A stretch of 64,000 bases of DNA from Rostratula benghalensis (Eukaryota > Chordata > Aves > Charadriiformes > Rostratulidae), in contig VXAI01000306.1 of the NCBI GenBank assembly GCA_013399305.1, forward strand, positions 255,169-319,168. Direction: 5' to 3'. The notes under the pieces were generated by a model. That model was given only the letters and a program-made list of their open reading frames with translations. It had not been told where the DNA came from and did not search any database. Of the stretch, positions 62,350 to 64,000 are shown one piece after another. The position numbers were made by a program, and so were the translations under genes. How positions within the stretch are numbered: position 1 is the first letter of the stretch; every line of letters starts with the position of its first letter.

Positions 62350-64000
62350 CTATGGAAGAAGCAGCAAGGAATTTGAATTTACATCAAGAGGTTGTCAGTG
62401 AAGACAAAATCTACATCAGACTCATCTTGGATGCCAGGGGTACAAATAGGTTCAATCCCTGCTGGACCTAATGGGGCTTTAGGAAGTTCCTGGGGTGGTT
62501 GCAATCACACCAACAAGGCTGCACTTTCATCTGGGTAGCATTTTGACCCTGTTGGGGATGGTTTGACTAAAACACATTTTCACCAGTAGTTTCACCCCCG
62601 TTGGCAGCACTTTGCTGCCAGACAGATTACACCAGTACTCCCGTATCACCAAACACACCCAACATCACACAGGAGATTTTTAAAGTGCTTAACTCCCTTG
62701 CTATCTTACCCTTCTCTCCACCAAGGAGAAATCTCACGTGCACATAAACCAGTCTTTACATAGTAAACCAGGTTTACCACAGTAAACCACTGTAGTCTGA
62801 ACTGCATTTTGAAATGGAAGGGAAGAAGTCACAAGGTTGCCCACTAAACAAAGAAAAACTGCAGATCAAAATCCAAATGATAATTTCTTAACTTCTTAAG
62901 CAAAAGTATGTATAACTATCTCTTCTGAATGGCTCCACAGCCAATCAATCCAGTAATCAGCAACTTACTGAATGAACTGAGTGACCGGTGAACAAGTAAG
63001 ATGGTAAACACATTAAAAATAAGTAGCATCACATAAGCATGCAAATTTCAAACACTATTACAAAACCATAAGATAAATTTATAATAATATGATATCCTGA
63101 TATATCTAATTTACACTGTATTCAATCTGTCTGTTATTTACACTAAATTTCTTCAATTAATGCTACAGATATTGGAGATAAATGCTCTAAATATAGGATT
63201 TTCATTCTAAGAGCACTGCTAATGAGAAAAGTTTGGATTGGGGTTTTTTGGTAGGAAGTGTTAATCACTCTTCTGCTGTAAGAGTCCCTCTTACAATGTT
63301 TTCAAAGGATCTTTGAGCATCATGAATTATCAACTCACATTATACCTGCATCCAAACCCCTGTTCTACTGTCTAACATGCTGATGATCTTTAAAGTCCCT
63401 TCCAACCCAAACCGTTCTATGATTCTATGAAAGACTGCAATGGTTTCTTAAAATCAATAATAAACTGTGCAGTTACAAACTTTTCATCTCTAGAAACTAA
63501 AAGTACTGAAGGAAAGGGTCTACGTGCCTTGGAATATGCACATCTGGTGTCACCCTTGTCCTCTCAGACCACACTTTGCTTTGAGCTGCCTTCTACAGCA
63601 CCAGTGGGGACGAGCCAGCCTGCCTGTCCGCCCAAGGACACAGCATGGACACTGGCCCTGGCTGAGTCTGTACCATTAATGCATTGCTACACAGGACACA
63701 CAGAACGCATAGGGCTCATAGGAAAGGCAACTCTTGTAAAAAGGCCACCAGCAGCACCTGTGTGAGATGCATAAAATGAGAGAAAAAAACCTCTGTTTCA
63801 GGCTATGTTGCCATTTACACCAGTGGTGTTTTAGCCAACTGCAAAGGGTAACATCGCGTCTGTTCAGTAGTCTCAATCACTGCTATGCAAACACTTAGTT
63901 TACTACTCACGGCATCTAAATATGCTCTAAATATCCTATTTTGCAGGTATAGATTACATAGAAATTACTAAATGCCCTTATGAATATGTGGATAGATCCT
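62350..64000 (-). other. USP45: USP45 intron running off the window
   Basis: No further USP45 exon was found up to the window end. It contains a short CR1 tail at 63381-63430. The upstream exons, including the Cys box, should lie to the right. Confidence 0.65.
63381..63430 (+). mobile_element. CR1 3'-tail fragment
   Basis: About 50 bases: GATGATCTTTAAAGTCCCTT, CCAACCCAAACCGTTCTATG and the terminal ATTCTATGA. Only the extreme 3' end is present. Confidence 0.88.

Noticed and set aside
1..64000. CRISPR arrays, tRNA, rRNA or snoRNA genes
   Set aside because: No repeat-spacer pattern, tRNA box pair or convincing box C/D or H/ACA structure could be recognised by eye; a covariance-model scan was not possible.

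Overview
The window is vertebrate nuclear DNA, most likely from a bird. Genes are split into short exons with GT-AG introns. The interspersed repeats are mostly CR1 LINE 3' ends finishing in the avian ATTCTATGATTCTAT-type tail, together with two copies of an avian-type solo LTR. No mammalian SINEs are visible. CpG-rich promoters sit in otherwise AT-rich DNA. Two assembly gaps are present (33251-33280 and 45932-46002).

Three protein-coding genes lie head to tail, all on the minus strand. COQ3 (1210-8376, 7 coding exons, complete) encodes the mitochondrial ubiquinone O-methyltransferase. PNISR (13733-27691 coding, 11 coding exons plus a likely non-coding first exon at about 40045-40160) encodes the pinin-interacting Ser/Arg-rich nuclear protein. 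USP45 (47364-62349, ten 3' exons) encodes a ubiquitin-specific protease; its 5' exons, including the catalytic-Cys box, lie beyond the right edge. This order matches the mammalian COQ3-PNISR-USP45 block (human 6q16). I rebuilt each reading frame from splice sites. The exon phases are consistent throughout and give 333 aa for COQ3, 822 aa for PNISR and 534 aa for the visible part of USP45.

Layout: 1-1209 is intergenic plus a short COQ3 3' UTR. 1210-8660 is COQ3 with its CpG-island promoter; its last intron holds an LTR. 8694-11700 is intergenic with two CR1 copies. About 11700-13732 is the probable PNISR 3' UTR. 13733-27722 is the PNISR coding part. 27723-40044 is a 12.3-kb PNISR 5' intron with one LTR, one CR1 and a gap. 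39430-40560 is the PNISR CpG-island promoter, with NRF1-, YY1- and ETS-like motifs. 40560-47363 is intergenic, with two closely similar CR1 copies, a 23-bp tandem repeat and a gap. 47364-64000 is USP45, with CR1 copies in its introns.

The three genes do not form one pathway: COQ3 makes coenzyme Q in mitochondria, PNISR acts in nuclear RNA processing, and USP45 removes ubiquitin (known substrates include ERCC1). I found no convincing novel system. The most unusual items are a roughly 0.2-0.3 kb repeat present both inside an LTR and 0.5 kb beside it, a tandem splice acceptor in COQ3, a pair of CR1 copies sharing the same 5' breakpoint, and the motif-dense PNISR promoter.
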